Below are positions 13,669 through 19,842 of a DNA stretch of 19,842 nt, in pieces. The notes beneath the pieces were generated by a model. The model saw nothing but the letters and a program-made list of their open reading frames with translations, was not told where the DNA came from and did no database searches. Source of the stretch: Piscirickettsiaceae bacterium (lineage in GTDB: Bacteria > Pseudomonadota > Gammaproteobacteria > Thiomicrospirales > Thiomicrospiraceae); the NCBI GenBank assembly GCA_027019045.1, contig JALUXI010000060.1, positions 1 to 19,842 on the forward strand. The letters are read 5' to 3'. Both the position numbers and the translations under genes were made by a program. How positions within the stretch are numbered: the first letter of the stretch is position 1; each line of letters opens with the position of its first letter.

Positions 13669-15009
13669 ATGAAAAGAACACAAGTAAAAAAGAGTCTTTG
13701 GCTAGCTATAGGCGCATTTTTAGGGGGGTTACTTGTTTTAGGAACCACTGTTTTTGCCGATCGAGAAGCGGCTCAATCTGCGGCACAATCTCAGTCGGTC
13801 TCACTTCCCTTAAAGCAACTTCGTTCTTTTGTTGAAGTCTTCGAGTTAATTAAGCGAGACTATGTTGAACCTGTCACGGATGACAAAATTTTGGAGGGCG
13901 CGATTGGCGGCATGTTGTCTAGCTTGGATCCTCATTCAGCCTATCTCACTCCAGAGAGCTTTAAAGAGATGGAAGAGCATACCACGGGTGAGTTTGGTGG
14001 TCTGGGAATGGAAGTTGGGATGGAAGATGGGTTTGTTAAAATTATTGCACCTATCGATGACACGCCTGCACAACGAGCAGGCGTACAGGCAGGTGATTTG
14101 GTGATTAAAATCGGCGATAAGCCTGTTAAAGGGATGACACTCACCGATGCGGTTAAATTGATGCGAGGCAAGCCTGGTACCAAGGTGAAGCTTACCATTG
14201 TACGAAAAGGGGAGGATAAGCCAATTGTGCTGACACTGACGCGTGCGGTAATTAAGGTGAAAAGTGTAAAACAGCACCTGCTTCCTGATGGCGTGGGCTA
14301 TGTGCGTATTACTCAGTTCCAGATTCGTACAGGTTACGATTTACAACAGGCGATTGCCAAATTGGAGGAAATCAATGGCGGCAAGCTAAAAGGTTTGGTA
14401 TTGGATTTGAGAAATAACCCAGGTGGGGTTCTACAAGCAGCAGTTAAAGTCTCTGATGCATTCCTAAATAAAGGGTTGATTGTGTACACCAAAGGGCGAA
14501 TTAAAAAATCTCAAATGCGTTTTGAAGCACAAGAAGGGGATATTTTAGATGGCAGTCCTATTGTTGTACTGATCAATGAAGGCTCTGCTTCGGCATCAGA
14601 AATTGTGTCGGGTGCTTTGCAAGATCAACACCGTGCTTTAATTGCTGGGCGTAAGAGTTTTGGTAAAGGTTCTGTGCAAACTTTAATGCCATTGAATAAT
14701 GGTGGGGCGATTAAACTCACCACCGCTCGTTACTTTACACCATCAGGTCGTTCTATTCAAAATGAAGGGATTACGCCTGATGTCAAAATCGAGCGAGTGA
14801 AGTTAGAAAAAGTCAAATCATCAGGCTTGGATGTGAAAGAAAAAGATCTGACTGGACACCTCTCTCATATTGATGACAAGCCGGTGAAGAAAAAACAGAC
14901 AGAACAGCAAAAAGCCGATGCCAAAGCGCAAGAAATGCTGAAAAAAGATTATGAATTGCACGAAGCATATAATCTGGTTAAAGGCATGATCTTTGTACAG
15001 CATAGATAG
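13669..15009 (+). CDS. ctpA: C-terminal processing protease (S41 family)
   Basis: Periplasmic serine protease that trims or degrades envelope proteins, acting with a PDZ domain that feeds the substrate. An N-terminal signal or anchor helix covers about 9-30 (LWLAIGAFLGGLLVLGTTVFA). Then come the N-terminal helical part with RDYVEPVTDDKILEGAIGGMLSSLDPHSAYL, the PDZ domain (about 110-195, GGLGMEVG...RAGVQAGDLVIKIGD) and the protease domain. The catalytic residues by alignment to CtpB are Ser308 in NEGSASASEI, Lys333 and Gln337 in SFGKGSVQ. The tail after about 375 is rich in Lys and Glu. It heads a cluster with the DJ-1 gene, whose start is 12 bp downstream. Confidence 0.95.
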   Translation: MKRTQVKKSLWLAIGAFLGGLLVLGTTVFADREAAQSAAQSQSVSLPLKQLRSFVEVFELIKRDYVEPVTDDKILEGAIGGMLSSLDPHSAYLTPESFKEMEEHTTGEFGGLGMEVGMEDGFVKIIAPIDDTPAQRAGVQAGDLVIKIGDKPVKGMTLTDAVKLMRGKPGTKVKLTIVRKGEDKPIVLTLTRAVIKVKSVKQHLLPDGVGYVRITQFQIRTGYDLQQAIAKLEEINGGKLKGLVLDLRNNPGGVLQAAVKVSDAFLNKGLIVYTKGRIKKSQMRFEAQEGDILDGSPIVVLINEGSASASEIVSGALQDQHRALIAGRKSFGKGSVQTLMPLNNGGAIKLTTARYFTPSGRSIQNEGITPDVKIERVKLEKVKSSGLDVKEKDLTGHLSHIDDKPVKKKQTEQQKADAKAQEMLKKDYELHEAYNLVKGMIFVQHR

Positions 15010-15021
15010 GGGGATAGCAAA

Positions 15022-15576
15022 ATGAAAACAGCCATGGTTCCTTTAGCACAAGGGTGTGAAGAGTTGGAAGCCGTCACCATTATGGATATTCTAGTGCGTG
15101 GTGGTGTAGAGGTGACGCGTGTAGCGCTGGATGATGAATTGGTGATTCAAGCCAGTCGAGGTGCTTTATTGGTCACAGATACGGTGTTGGAGGAGGTGGA
15201 AAAGCAGACATTTGACTGCATTGCCCTACCAGGTGGGTTGCCAGGAGCAGATTATCTTGAACAGAACATCCATCTCAGAGCCATGCTTAAAAGGCAAGCG
15301 CAAGCAGGCAGATTGGTTGCCGCCATCTGTGCAGCCCCTAAAGTCTTGGTTACCGCAGGGTTGCTGGATGGCAAACAGGCCACTTCCTACCCAGGTGTCA
15401 TCGACCAGCATCCAGCCCCCAATATGCAATATCTCAATCAACCAGTCGTAGTCGATGGCAATATCATTACTTCCCAAGGGCCCGTCACTGCGATGAAATT
15501 CGCACTGACACTGGTCGAACAACTGCAAGGCAAGCAGGTGAGAGATGAAGTGGCAGCAGGACTATTGTTTGAGTAA
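15022..15576 (+). CDS. DJ-1/PfpI family protein (YajL-like)
   Basis: A 184-residue single-domain protein of the DJ-1 superfamily, linked to oxidative-stress protection and, in some reports, protein deglycation. It has the DJ-1 hallmarks: VPLAQGCEELEAVTIMDILVRGG with the conserved glutamate (Glu16), DCIALPGGLPGA, and the nucleophile elbow AAICAAP with Cys103 (Cys106 in DJ-1 and YajL). The following SYPGV and ITSQGPVTAMKFAL are typical of the YajL branch. It starts with ATG after GGGGG, 12 bp downstream of ctpA, so it is cotranscribed. Two bases after its stop codon begins the reading frame of an Rpn-type nuclease. Confidence 0.94.
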   Translation: MKTAMVPLAQGCEELEAVTIMDILVRGGVEVTRVALDDELVIQASRGALLVTDTVLEEVEKQTFDCIALPGGLPGADYLEQNIHLRAMLKRQAQAGRLVAAICAAPKVLVTAGLLDGKQATSYPGVIDQHPAPNMQYLNQPVVVDGNIITSQGPVTAMKFALTLVEQLQGKQVRDEVAAGLLFE

Positions 15577-15635
15577 CTATAGAGACTGCCCATCATCATG
15601 ATACAGGTTATAAGGAACTGTTTAGCTACCCCGAG

Positions 15636-16556
15636 ATGGTGCAGCAGCTTATAGAAGGCTTTGTACTAAAAGACATTGTAGAACGACTAGATTTTAATAC
15701 TTTAAAACAGCACTCGGGTCACTATATCACGCCAGTTTTTGATACCAAAGAGGAAGATGTTGTTTGGTCTGTTAAGGCGCAGTTGTCAGAAAATGAAAGT
15801 ATTGAAATTTATCTCTATATCTTGTTAGAGTTTCAATCTAAAATTGATCACACCATGCCCGTGCGATTTATGCACTATATTGCCAATTTCTACTCGCACC
15901 TGTATAAAAATAAACAACTCAAACCTACAGAATTTTTGCCGCCAGTATTTCCCATTGTTCTGTACAACGGTAATTCTAGGTGGATGGCTAAAACTAACAT
16001 TGTCGATATGATTCACTCTGTTCCCGATATTCTAAAACCGTATCAACCTCATTTGAAATACTATCTTATTGATGAGGGGGGATACTCGGAAATACAACTT
16101 GAACAAATATCTACACCTTTAAGTGCTGTTTTTAGCCTAGAAAACGCTAAAGATGGAGAAAAAATGATTCAAGCTATTCTAAGAGCAAGTCAAATTATTC
16201 AGCTCCAACAAGGGGAGAGGCGGGAAGTCATTGATAAGGTGCTAACCCGTTGGTTAAAAAGGCATTTACAAAGGTTGGGTGCAGAGGTTAACATAGAAAC
16301 AATAGAAAACATAACGGAGAATCCTAGTATGTTAGCGGAAAATTTAGAAAACTGGAAAGAAGTGCTGGTTCAACAAGGAAAGCAGGAAGGTCTTCAGAAA
16401 GGTAAGGAGGCTTTTGCGAAAGGCATTATTTTATCAAGATTTAAAGATGCAGATGTGAGCAAAGTGGAAAGTTTGCTTGAACAGGCTGATGAAGAAACAC
16501 TTGAGCAGATTAAAGAGAGAATATTTGTGGTGCAAAGTTTAGAAGAACTCTTCTAA
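15636..16556 (+). CDS. Rpn-family PD-(D/E)XK nuclease, apparent start-codon loss
   Basis: Member of the Rpn/YhgA-like (transposase_31) family, DNA nucleases reported to promote recombination and, in E. coli, phage defence. The frame from this ATG gives 306 residues with FNTLKQHSGHYITPVF, the active-site stretch YLYILLEFQSKIDHTMPVRFMHY, LPPVFPIVLYNG, YYLIDEGGYSE and a C-terminal RWLKRHLQRLG followed by a coiled tail. The family N-terminus is nonetheless encoded upstream in the same frame: 15582-15635 reads ETAHHHDTGYKELFSYPE, which carries the first conserved motif. It is preceded by ATA at 15579 where ATG is expected, and no ATG, GTG or TTG lies between the in-frame TGA at 15570 and 15636. 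So it either starts at ATA through coupling to the DJ-1 gene, or is recently inactivated. Confidence 0.8.
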   Translation: MVQQLIEGFVLKDIVERLDFNTLKQHSGHYITPVFDTKEEDVVWSVKAQLSENESIEIYLYILLEFQSKIDHTMPVRFMHYIANFYSHLYKNKQLKPTEFLPPVFPIVLYNGNSRWMAKTNIVDMIHSVPDILKPYQPHLKYYLIDEGGYSEIQLEQISTPLSAVFSLENAKDGEKMIQAILRASQIIQLQQGERREVIDKVLTRWLKRHLQRLGAEVNIETIENITENPSMLAENLENWKEVLVQQGKQEGLQKGKEAFAKGIILSRFKDADVSKVESLLEQADEETLEQIKERIFVVQSLEELF

Positions 16557-16585
16557 ATAGAAACAAAACGGATGCAAGCCATCAT

Positions 16586-16615
16586 CTCGTTCCCACGCTG
16601 GAGTATGGGAACAAG
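16586..16615. repeat. Short palindromic intergenic repeat, copy 1
   Basis: GTTCCCA (16589-16595) and TGGGAAC (16606-16612) are perfect arms around CGCTGGAGTA. Similar GTTCCCACGC...GTGGGAACGAG repeats are scattered between genes in many gammaproteobacteria. A second degraded copy lies at 18380-18404. Confidence 0.6.
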
Positions 16616-16679
16616 GTTGAATAACTGCAAGACAAGCTGGCGAGAGCTGAAGTGACCATTATATTAAGGAAGGATTACG

Positions 16680-17081
16680 ATGCAACCATTTACCCTATCT
16701 CCAGAAATTCTAGAAGAGCTACAGGAACAATTATCTGAAAAATCAGTTTACAAGTTTCGTCATGCGATAGAAGGTTATTTAAACCAAGTCAGCAAAGAGT
16801 GTGAGCAGCAGCTTGCACAACAAATTGAAGCAAAGCAATCAGAAAATAAGGCAGCACTCTATAACGAACTGAGAACGGAGCTGGCGACTAAAGAGTTTGT
16901 GCGAGCAGAAATCAATGAAGTGCGAGCGGAAATCAGTGAGGTACGAGCAGAAATTACTGAGGTGCGAGCAGAAATTAAAGAAGTGAAGCTGCTCATGAGG
17001 GTGGTTATCGGTGTCATGATTTTTGGTTTTACCCTCTTTAATCCCTCCTTTATTCAAATTGTACAGATGCTGGTAAAGTGA
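16680..17081 (+). CDS. Small membrane-anchored coiled-coil protein
   Basis: No firm family assignment. The 133 residues start with MQPFTLSPEILEELQEQLSEKSVYKFRHAIEGYLNQ, continue in a long charged coiled coil (about 45-105), and end with one transmembrane helix (about 107-130, VVIGVMIFGFTLFNPSFIQIVQML) near the C-terminus. The centre is a heptad repeated four times, VRAEI(N/S/T/K)E, encoded by a 21-bp tandem repeat. The layout resembles DUF1640/CCDC90-type proteins, but that is a resemblance of architecture only. A strong ribosome site, AAGGAAGGA, precedes the ATG. It follows the Rpn-type gene by 123 bp containing a palindromic repeat; a functional link is unproven. Confidence 0.75.
   Translation: MQPFTLSPEILEELQEQLSEKSVYKFRHAIEGYLNQVSKECEQQLAQQIEAKQSENKAALYNELRTELATKEFVRAEINEVRAEISEVRAEITEVRAEIKEVKLLMRVVIGVMIFGFTLFNPSFIQIVQMLVK
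16899..16982 (+). repeat. Four tandem 21-bp units encoding a coiled-coil heptad
   Basis: Units begin at 16899, 16920, 16941 and 16962, each coding for VRAEIxE and starting GTGCGAGCRG or a one-base variant. The reading frame is kept for any unit number. The units differ by a few bases, mostly at the variable sixth codon, so the array is not freshly duplicated. Confidence 0.9.
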
Positions 17082-17163
17082 GTGTTGCAAAAAAACAACA
17101 GATGGCTTTTTTGTAGCAAAATTACAAAAAATAGTTGCAACACATCAAAAGATTGAATATAGT
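17082..17163 (+). promoter_or_regulatory. Porin promoter with 9-bp inverted repeat over the -35
   Basis: TTGCAA (17135-17140), 17 bp and TATAGT (17158-17163) form a good promoter about 70 bp before the porin start. The -35 lies in the right arm of a perfect inverted repeat, GTGTTGCAA (17082-17090) and TTGCAACAC (17135-17143), separated by 44 bp. The left arm begins right after the coiled-coil gene stop. Confidence 0.6.
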
Positions 17164-17231
17164 CATCAACAAGTTCACAGAGGTGGACAACTCTTGAATA
17201 ATTTTGTTCATAAACCAAAAGGAAGAAATAC

Positions 17232-18245
17232 ATGAAAAAGAATATTATTGCTCTAGCAATCGCTTCTGCAATCGCTGCTCCTGCAGCTATGGCGGGTGCA
17301 CCGACTGTTTATGGTCAGGGTTATATGTCTGTTGATAACCTAACCGATAAAGGAACTTCGGTAAACTCACATAGTTCTCGTATCGGTGTAAAAGGTGCTT
17401 CAGATCTAGGTGGTGGTTTAAAAGCTATCTATAAGATGGAATTTGGGGTCAATATGAATACTGCTGGTACTGGTGGTGGTTTAAGCGGGCGTAATGCTTA
17501 TATCGGGCTAGCTGGTGGTTTTGGTGCGGTACTTTTGGGTCGTCACGATACTCCATTAAAGATGGTTCAAGGAAAAGACCTATTTAACGATGCAACCAAA
17601 AAGGGTTATGGTGATAACAAGCCAATGGCTGGTGGCCTTGGTATGCTTGGTGCAGCAGGTGAAGTGCGTGCGGGGAATGTAATCGCTTATGTTTCTCCTG
17701 CCATGAATGGAGTGAAGCTTATTGTAGCTGGTGTGTCTGCTAAAGCAAATGCTGGTGGAAATAACTATTTGGCTACTACCAATAAAGATGTAAACATTAC
17801 TAATGCTATTTCTGCAGGCGTAATGTATGGTTCTAAGAAAAAGGGTCTTTATCTAGCGGGTGCTTATAACACTTGGGACAAAGCTATTACAGGTGGTTCA
17901 TCGGCTACTGAAATGCGTTTAGTTGCTCAATACTCAACTGGTGGCTTGATGGGTAACATCATGTATCAGAACTTTGATAAAACTGGTAATGATGGTTCAA
18001 ATATCCAGCTTAACTTAGGCTACAAAATGGGTAAATTGATGCCTAAGTTTAAGTACTCTACTGTAGATTATAAGAGTAATGCATTGAAAGATGGTTCAGC
18101 AATGGCGGTGGGTATTGATTATGCGCTAGGTAAGAAAACAACTGGTAAAGTTGACTTTGTTAGCACAGATAAAAATGTTGCAGGTAATGGAACGCCAGCT
18201 AAAGCGCTTACTTTAGTATCTGTAGGTATTCTACATAAGTTCTAA
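17232..18245 (+). CDS. Gram-negative trimeric-type porin
   Basis: Outer-membrane diffusion channel. A signal peptide ends near residue 21 (AAPAAMA/GAP). The mature protein shows the general porin start VYGQGYMSVDN, then SRIGVKGASDLGGGLKAIYKMEFGVN, the porin signature GRNAYIGLAGGFGAVLLGRHDTPLK, alternating beta strands, and a C-terminal strand ending SVGILHKF. The final phenylalanine is the expected signal for assembly by the BAM complex. The 337-residue length fits a 16-strand barrel of the Porin_4 type. The ribosome site is AAGGAAG, and a strong terminator follows, so it is probably expressed alone and at high level. Substrate selectivity cannot be read from sequence. Confidence 0.93.
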   Translation: MKKNIIALAIASAIAAPAAMAGAPTVYGQGYMSVDNLTDKGTSVNSHSSRIGVKGASDLGGGLKAIYKMEFGVNMNTAGTGGGLSGRNAYIGLAGGFGAVLLGRHDTPLKMVQGKDLFNDATKKGYGDNKPMAGGLGMLGAAGEVRAGNVIAYVSPAMNGVKLIVAGVSAKANAGGNNYLATTNKDVNITNAISAGVMYGSKKKGLYLAGAYNTWDKAITGGSSATEMRLVAQYSTGGLMGNIMYQNFDKTGNDGSNIQLNLGYKMGKLMPKFKYSTVDYKSNALKDGSAMAVGIDYALGKKTTGKVDFVSTDKNVAGNGTPAKALTLVSVGILHKF

Positions 18246-18281
18246 TTTAAGCCTGACATAGGTCAGATTAAATTACACTTC

Positions 18282-18307
18282 AAGCCCCGCATTAAGCGGG
18301 GTTTTTT
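18282..18307 (+). terminator. Rho-independent terminator after the porin gene
   Basis: CCCCGC (18285-18290) pairs with GCGGGG (18296-18301), extended by A-T and G-T pairs, then six T bases. It lies 37 bp past the stop. Confidence 0.93.
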
Positions 18308-18379
18308 GTTTTCTGGTTACTGTACTCCTGTGCTAGGTTAATAAGATTTTGAAGTATAGGGAAGAGGAAAAGGTTGCAT

Positions 18380-18404
18380 TTTCCCGCAGGAGTGTGGAAA
18401 CGAG
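18380..18404. repeat. Short palindromic intergenic repeat, copy 2 (degraded)
   Basis: TTTCC (18380-18384) and GGAAA (18396-18400) are the arms; the sequence TTCCC..GCAGGAGTGTGGAAACGAG aligns with copy 1 at 16590-16615 with a two-base gap and four substitutions. The conserved centre is GCWGGAGT. Confidence 0.5.
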
Positions 18405-18644
18405 TTAAACTGCGAGCCCATGAAGTAGTTTTGGTTCTATAGCTCATCATGATTGTCTGGTTGAGGTGTTTTGATACTTGACCTTATGGAATTTTTATAA
18501 AAGTAATATACTTGTGCTGTTTTAGTGCAACATCGCACAAAAAAGGAAAATAAAATTGAGAAAATAATCTATAAAATTGAAGTATTTTGGGTTAACTTAT
18601 TGATTGTAAATAGGTTATAAAGTTGGAATGATTTATGCTAGAAT
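18405..18644 (+). promoter_or_regulatory. Gene-free AT-rich region with candidate TorF-type gene promoter
   Basis: The 439 bp between the porin and the next gene hold the terminator, repeat copy 2 and this AT-rich stretch; no reading frame is convincing. TTGTGC (18512-18517) and GCACAA (18535-18540) form a small inverted repeat. An extended -10, TG-C-TAGAAT at 18636-18644, lies 41 bp before the chosen start and may be the promoter; the -35 is poor. Confidence 0.4.
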
Positions 18645-18684
18645 TTGTATGCTTAACCTTTAATAAACAACAATGGAGTATTGC

Positions 18685-19365
18685 ATGAAAAAAAAGACTC
18701 AACTTAAAACGATTATCTCATCTGCTATTTTGGCAACTGCTGTTTCAGCTTCTATGATGCCGCTAGCATCTCAAGCAGGTGTTACTGCTAATATTGGTTA
18801 TACATCAAACTATATCTTCCGTGGTGTTGAGCAAACCAATACGGGTTCTGGTTCTGCGGGTCTTGATTATGAAAATGATTCTGGGTTTTATGCGGGAACT
18901 TGGGTAGCAGATGTTGATAGTGGATTGGAAACGGATTTATACGCAGGTTTTGGAACATCATTTAATGGTATTGATCTTGGTATAGGGGCGACTTATTATG
19001 GATATACAGAAGCCGCTTTTGATAAGCCTTATCAGGAAGTGAATCTTTCTGCTGGTTTTTCTGGTGTTTCATTCAGTTATGATTTAGGACAACATCTAAA
19101 AGCTGGTGCAGGGAATAAGGATGTGGACTATAATCATATGTCTATTTCTACAGATTACAAAGCACTTTCTTTTACTCTAGGTAAGTACGATCCAGATACT
19201 AGTGCGAGTAATGATGCCAATACCTATCTAAATGTAGGTTATTCAACAGAGCTAGCAAAGGGCTTGGATGGTTCAGTTACTTATACCTATTCAGCTCCAG
19301 AAAGCTCTAATGCGATTAGCCAAAGCTTCTTGGCGTTTGGTATTACTAAAAGTTTAGACTTTTAA
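18685..19365 (+). CDS. TorF-family putative porin
   Basis: Outer-membrane beta-barrel of the Gcw_chp/TorF type, whose substrate is generally unknown. I chose the ATG at 18685 (226 residues) because GGAG stands seven bases upstream and MKKKTQLKTIISS opens a normal signal peptide; the ATG at 18673 would precede that site. Cleavage is probable after SQA near residue 32. The mature part begins GVTANIGYTSNYIFRGVEQTNTG, the hallmark of the family, continues with GFYAGTWVADVDSGLETDLYAGFG and ends in a strand with the terminal Phe (GITKSLDF). A strong terminator follows, so it forms its own transcription unit. Confidence 0.9.
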   Translation: MKKKTQLKTIISSAILATAVSASMMPLASQAGVTANIGYTSNYIFRGVEQTNTGSGSAGLDYENDSGFYAGTWVADVDSGLETDLYAGFGTSFNGIDLGIGATYYGYTEAAFDKPYQEVNLSAGFSGVSFSYDLGQHLKAGAGNKDVDYNHMSISTDYKALSFTLGKYDPDTSASNDANTYLNVGYSTELAKGLDGSVTYTYSAPESSNAISQSFLAFGITKSLDF

Positions 19366-19395
19366 TATCCACTGGTTATAAGCATTTTTGATTTT

Positions 19396-19427
19396 AAACC
19401 CACCAATTTTAAATTGGTGGGTTTTTT
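19396..19427 (+). terminator. Strong terminator after the TorF-type gene
   Basis: AAACCCACCAATTT (19396-19409) and AAATTGGTGGGTTT (19411-19424) are perfectly complementary around a single T, which in RNA means a 12-bp stem with a small loop, followed by further T bases. Confidence 0.93.
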
Positions 19428-19591
19428 GTTTGCAGGCATATGTTCTTCTGATCTTAGGAGGTTTGTTTAAAGTAATCTTAAACTTTGTTAAGTAAACATT
19501 TCTACACAGGGAGCTGGGAATGTACATAATCTCATATTATTCATTTAGTTTTTGTGAGAGCAAAATATTCATGTTTGTATAGTTAAAATAT

Positions 19592-19620
19592 TTGACAGAT
19601 TTAAATAAGACTCCTATAAT
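19592..19620 (+). promoter_or_regulatory. Consensus promoter of the tRNA operon
   Basis: Perfect TTGACA (19592-19597), 17 bp and perfect TATAAT (19615-19620), then ACGCC. The GC-rich discriminator is typical of stable RNA promoters under stringent control. Confidence 0.93.
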
Positions 19621-19636
19621 ACGCCTCTCTTTTAGA

Positions 19637-19723
19637 GCCAGTGTGGTGAAATTGGTAGACACGTCGGATTCAAAATCCGATGCTAGTGATAGCGTGGCGG
19701 TTCGAGTCCGCCCACTGGTACCA
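19637..19723 (+). tRNA. tRNA-Leu (anticodon CAA)
   Basis: Reads UUG leucine codons. The acceptor stem GCCAGTG pairs with CACTGGT, with a G-U first pair also seen in E. coli tRNA-Leu. The anticodon stem TCGGA/TCCGA encloses the loop TTCAAAA with CAA at 19671-19673. A long variable arm (GCTAGTGATAGC) confirms a class II tRNA. The T arm has GGCGGTTCGAGTCCGCC and the CCA end is encoded. It is 87 bases long. Confidence 0.97.
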
Positions 19724-19730
19724 TCTTTGT

Positions 19731-19807
19731 ACGACCGTAGCTCAGTTGGTTAGAGCACTACCTTGACATGGTAGGGGTCGGTGGTTCGAATCCACTCGGT
19801 CGTACCA
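19731..19807 (+). tRNA. tRNA-Val (anticodon GAC)
   Basis: Reads GUC and GUU valine codons. The acceptor stem ACGACCG pairs perfectly with CGGTCGT, and the CCA end is encoded. The anticodon stem CTACC/GGTAG encloses TTGACAT with GAC. The D arm (GCTCAGTTGGTTAGAGC) and T arm (GGTGGTTCGAATCCACT) are normal. It lies seven bases after tRNA-Leu, in the same transcript. Only 35 bp follow in the window, so further tRNAs cannot be excluded. Confidence 0.97.
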
Positions 19808-19842
19808 ATCTATTCCTTTATTTTTAGCCACTTACAGGCGAC

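Noticed and set aside
16899..16982. Regular repeats considered as a CRISPR-like array
   Set aside because: The 21-bp units are contiguous, lack spacers and code in frame for a coiled-coil heptad.
16839..17090. An antisense frame over the coiled-coil gene
   Set aside because: It mirrors the tandem repeat of the sense gene and shows no recognisable protein features or ribosome site.
18512..18540. GTGC/GCAC motifs considered as an NtrC site
   Set aside because: The half-sites are in the wrong orientation for the NtrC consensus and no sigma-54 promoter elements are nearby.
19731..19842. tRNA-Val as an integration site for a mobile element
   Set aside because: Only 35 bp follow the tRNA; no integrase and no repeated tRNA end are visible.

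Overview
This window comes from a gammaproteobacterial chromosome of moderate GC. The gene orders prmA-dusB-fis-purH, aroQ-accB-accC and rplM-rpsI are typical of Gammaproteobacteria. An ArsR-family repressor with a cysteine pair spaced as in sulfide or persulfide sensors, plus the protein character overall, suggests a sulfur-oxidising relative of Thiomicrospira, Hydrogenovibrio or Thiomicrorhabdus. That genus-level placement is inference and was not tested.

Layout. Bases 47-206 form a nearly continuous imperfect palindrome that ends against the purH stop codon. Bases 207-5146 hold, on the minus strand, hicA-hicB-prmA and then dusB-fis-purH. A plus-strand ccdA-ccdB pair is wedged between prmA and dusB, so the housekeeping methyltransferase gene prmA lies directly between two toxin-antitoxin modules. 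Bases 5183-9834 hold, on the minus strand, dsbD (with a duplicated N-terminal domain), aroQ, accB and accC, ended by a clear terminator. Bases 9934-12191 hold fxsA (+), a small DUF2892 membrane protein gene (-), a ModE-like repressor gene (+) with a palindrome over both divergent promoters, and the ribosomal operon rplM-rpsI (+). Bases 12264-13553 hold an HDOD-domain gene and an ArsR-family regulator (-). Bases 13669-16556 hold a plus-strand cluster: ctpA protease, a DJ-1/PfpI protein and an Rpn-type nuclease whose start codon appears to have been lost. Bases 16680-19365 hold a membrane-anchored coiled-coil protein with a 21-bp tandem repeat, a trimeric-porin-family gene and a TorF-type outer-membrane protein gene. 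The window ends with a consensus promoter and the tRNAs Leu(CAA) and Val(GAC).

How the genes work together. Most of the window is core metabolism and envelope maintenance: purine synthesis, fatty-acid initiation, the shikimate pathway, periplasmic disulfide reduction, translation and porins. The unusual parts are accessory insertions and small elements within that core. They are the two toxin-antitoxin modules around prmA with unusually tight junctions, the 160-bp palindrome, two decayed copies of a short palindromic repeat, the Rpn reading frame without a canonical start, the dusB/fis overlap, and candidate operators over porin and ModE-like promoters. I saw no CRISPR array, insertion sequence, rRNA or phage gene.
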